A stretch of DNA of 50,070 bases, from positions 143,897-193,966 of the forward strand of contig JAUQPU010000003.1 of the NCBI GenBank assembly GCA_030550235.1. The letters are read 5' to 3'. Below the pieces are notes generated by a model. It worked only from the letters and a program-made list of their open reading frames with translations, had not been told where the DNA came from and made no database searches. Within the stretch, counting starts at the first letter, position 1. Every line of letters begins with the position of its first letter. The stretch comes from Thermoproteota archaeon (GTDB lineage: Archaea; Thermoproteota; Nitrososphaeria_A; Caldarchaeales; Calditenuaceae). Below are positions 49,628 to 50,070 of this stretch, piece after piece. Made by a program: the position numbers and the translations under genes.

Positions 49628-50070
49628 GTGTTGAGGGCGGTCTCTGTCAAGGTTCTCGGTCGCGTCCAGAGGGTGGGTTATAGGAGGCATGTGCTTGAGG
49701 TGGCCCAGGAGCTGGGCCTCGCTGGATATGTTAGGAATGAGCTGGATGGTTCTGTTATTGTTTTCGTCCAAGGTGAGGATGGACTGGTTGATTCTTTTCT
49801 CTCAAGGATAAGGTCTCCACCGCCCCCGGCCGTTGTTAGGGAGATTGTGGTTGAGGAGGTAAGGCCGAGACCTAGGCTCAAGGCCTTCCAGATCATGTAT
49901 GGTAGGCTTGCTGACGAGCTCCAGGAGGGATTTGGGGCCATGCAGGCTATTTTTACGGATTATCGGGGGGAGTTTCGCGATTTTCGTCAGGAGTTCCGGG
50001 AGTTTCGCCAGGAGTTTCGCGATTTTCGCCAGGAGTTTCGAGAGTTTCGTCAGGAGTTTCGAGACTTTCG
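49628..50070 (+). CDS. Acylphosphatase-domain protein with heptad-repeat tail (partial)
   Basis: An open frame that runs off the window end, 147 residues visible. The first 90 or so form an acylphosphatase fold: VKVLGRVQRVGYRRHVLEVA carries the phosphate-binding Arg, and AGYVRNELDGSVIVFVQG carries the catalytic Asn. After a helix (LADELQEGFGAMQ) comes a heptad repeat, EFRDFRQ alternating with EFREFRQ, from 49970 on. Phe at spacing 3-4 suggests a coiled coil. The start is uncertain among TTG 49622, GTG 49625, GTG 49628 and TTG 49631. Ordinary acylphosphatases end near residue 90. Confidence 0.78.
   Translation, partial: MLRAVSVKVLGRVQRVGYRRHVLEVAQELGLAGYVRNELDGSVIVFVQGEDGLVDSFLSRIRSPPPPAVVREIVVEEVRPRPRLKAFQIMYGRLADELQEGFGAMQAIFTDYRGEFRDFRQEFREFRQEFRDFRQEFREFRQEFRDF
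49970..50070 (+). repeat. 21-bp in-frame tandem repeat (heptads), about 4.8 copies
   Basis: Units of the form GAGTTTCGNGANTTTCGNCAG repeat every 21 bases. Codons GAT/GAC and GAG alternate at the fourth position, giving a 42-bp higher-order period. Synonymous changes (CGC, CGT, CGG, CGA) show the repeat is not brand new. The repeat is cut by the window edge. Confidence 0.9.

Noticed and set aside
49220-49771. 183-aa minus-strand frame over znuB and the acylphosphatase start
   Set aside because: Asn/Thr/His-rich antisense product caused by T-rich codons on the other strand.
1-50070. CRISPR arrays, rRNA, tRNA genes, insertion sequences and integration sites
   Set aside because: Looked for repeated direct repeats with spacers, tRNA T-arm motifs and transposase motifs on both strands by eye; none found.
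49970-50070. The 21-bp repeat as a CRISPR or non-coding satellite
   Set aside because: The period keeps the reading frame, changes are mostly synonymous or D/E swaps, and the repeat continues an open gene.

Overview
This window comes from an archaeal chromosome. The evidence is archaeal SRP54, Pus10 with zinc-binding cysteine pairs, ribosomal protein L21e, RNA polymerase subunit F (Rpb4-like), a DUF655 protein, KsgA/Dim1, the archaeal shikimate route (ADH synthase, DHQ synthase II, GHMP-type shikimate kinase), Pth2, PurP and an archaeal beta-CASP nuclease. Many genes have a TATA-like box about 25-30 bases before the start codon, as in leaderless archaeal transcription, and TTG/GTG starts are common. 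The gene content suggests a TACK-group archaeon, possibly Aigarchaeota/Caldarchaeales-like; that placement is inference. I see no rRNA, tRNA, CRISPR array or transposase, and no stretch over 300 bases without a gene.

Layout. 1-4.9 kb: information-processing cluster on the + strand (srp54, pus10, rpl21e, rpoF, DUF655, ksgA). 4.9-5.5 kb: AT-rich island with a small orphan ORF. 5.5-6.6 kb: a lone sugar-type ABC ATPase. 6.6-14.7 kb: a tightly overlapping minus-strand operon from aspartate-semialdehyde dehydrogenase through every shikimate step except shikimate kinase, ending in a chorismate mutase-aminotransferase fusion; aroK is divergent on the other side of a structured intergenic region, followed by pth2. 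16.4-21.7 kb: acetyl-CoA synthetase, an M24 peptidase and two adjacent PurP-type ATP-grasp genes. 21.8-26.7 kb: beta-CASP nuclease, small membrane proteins including a tandem DUF350 protein, a zinc-ribbon membrane protein, a nucleoside hydrolase and a ParB/SerK-like protein. 26.7-31.2 kb: trpDCFBA without trpE/trpG. 31.4-36.6 kb: a zinc ribbon, two DUF131 membrane proteins (one apparently starting at CTG), a cupin, a CC-motif protein, a methyltransferase, SCO1 plus a membrane partner, a CaCA-type exchanger and an HTH-phosphoribosyltransferase-like regulator. 36.7-41.7 kb: YeeE/TsuA-type sulfur transporter with divergent TusA, then a copper module (mini zinc ribbon, mini YHS protein, YHS-headed CPC ATPase, exported protein). 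41.7-46.8 kb: membrane proteins, a glycosyltransferase 2 with a TackOD1-like zinc protein, and a sugar epimerase. 47.1-49.6 kb: a ZnuA-C-B metal ABC importer. 49.6-50.07 kb: an acylphosphatase fused to a 21-bp/heptad repeat tail that runs off the end.

How the genes fit together. The aro and trp operons give most of aromatic amino-acid synthesis: aspartate semialdehyde to chorismate to prephenate (and perhaps arogenate), and anthranilate to tryptophan. YeeE-TusA, the copper module, SCO1 and ZnuABC point to a cell that manages sulfur and metals and probably respires with a copper oxidase. The most unusual items are the chorismate mutase-aminotransferase fusion, the structured aro/aroK intergenic region, two genes that appear to lack ATG/GTG/TTG starts while having well-placed Shine-Dalgarno sequences, and the acylphosphatase with a phenylalanine heptad-repeat tail.
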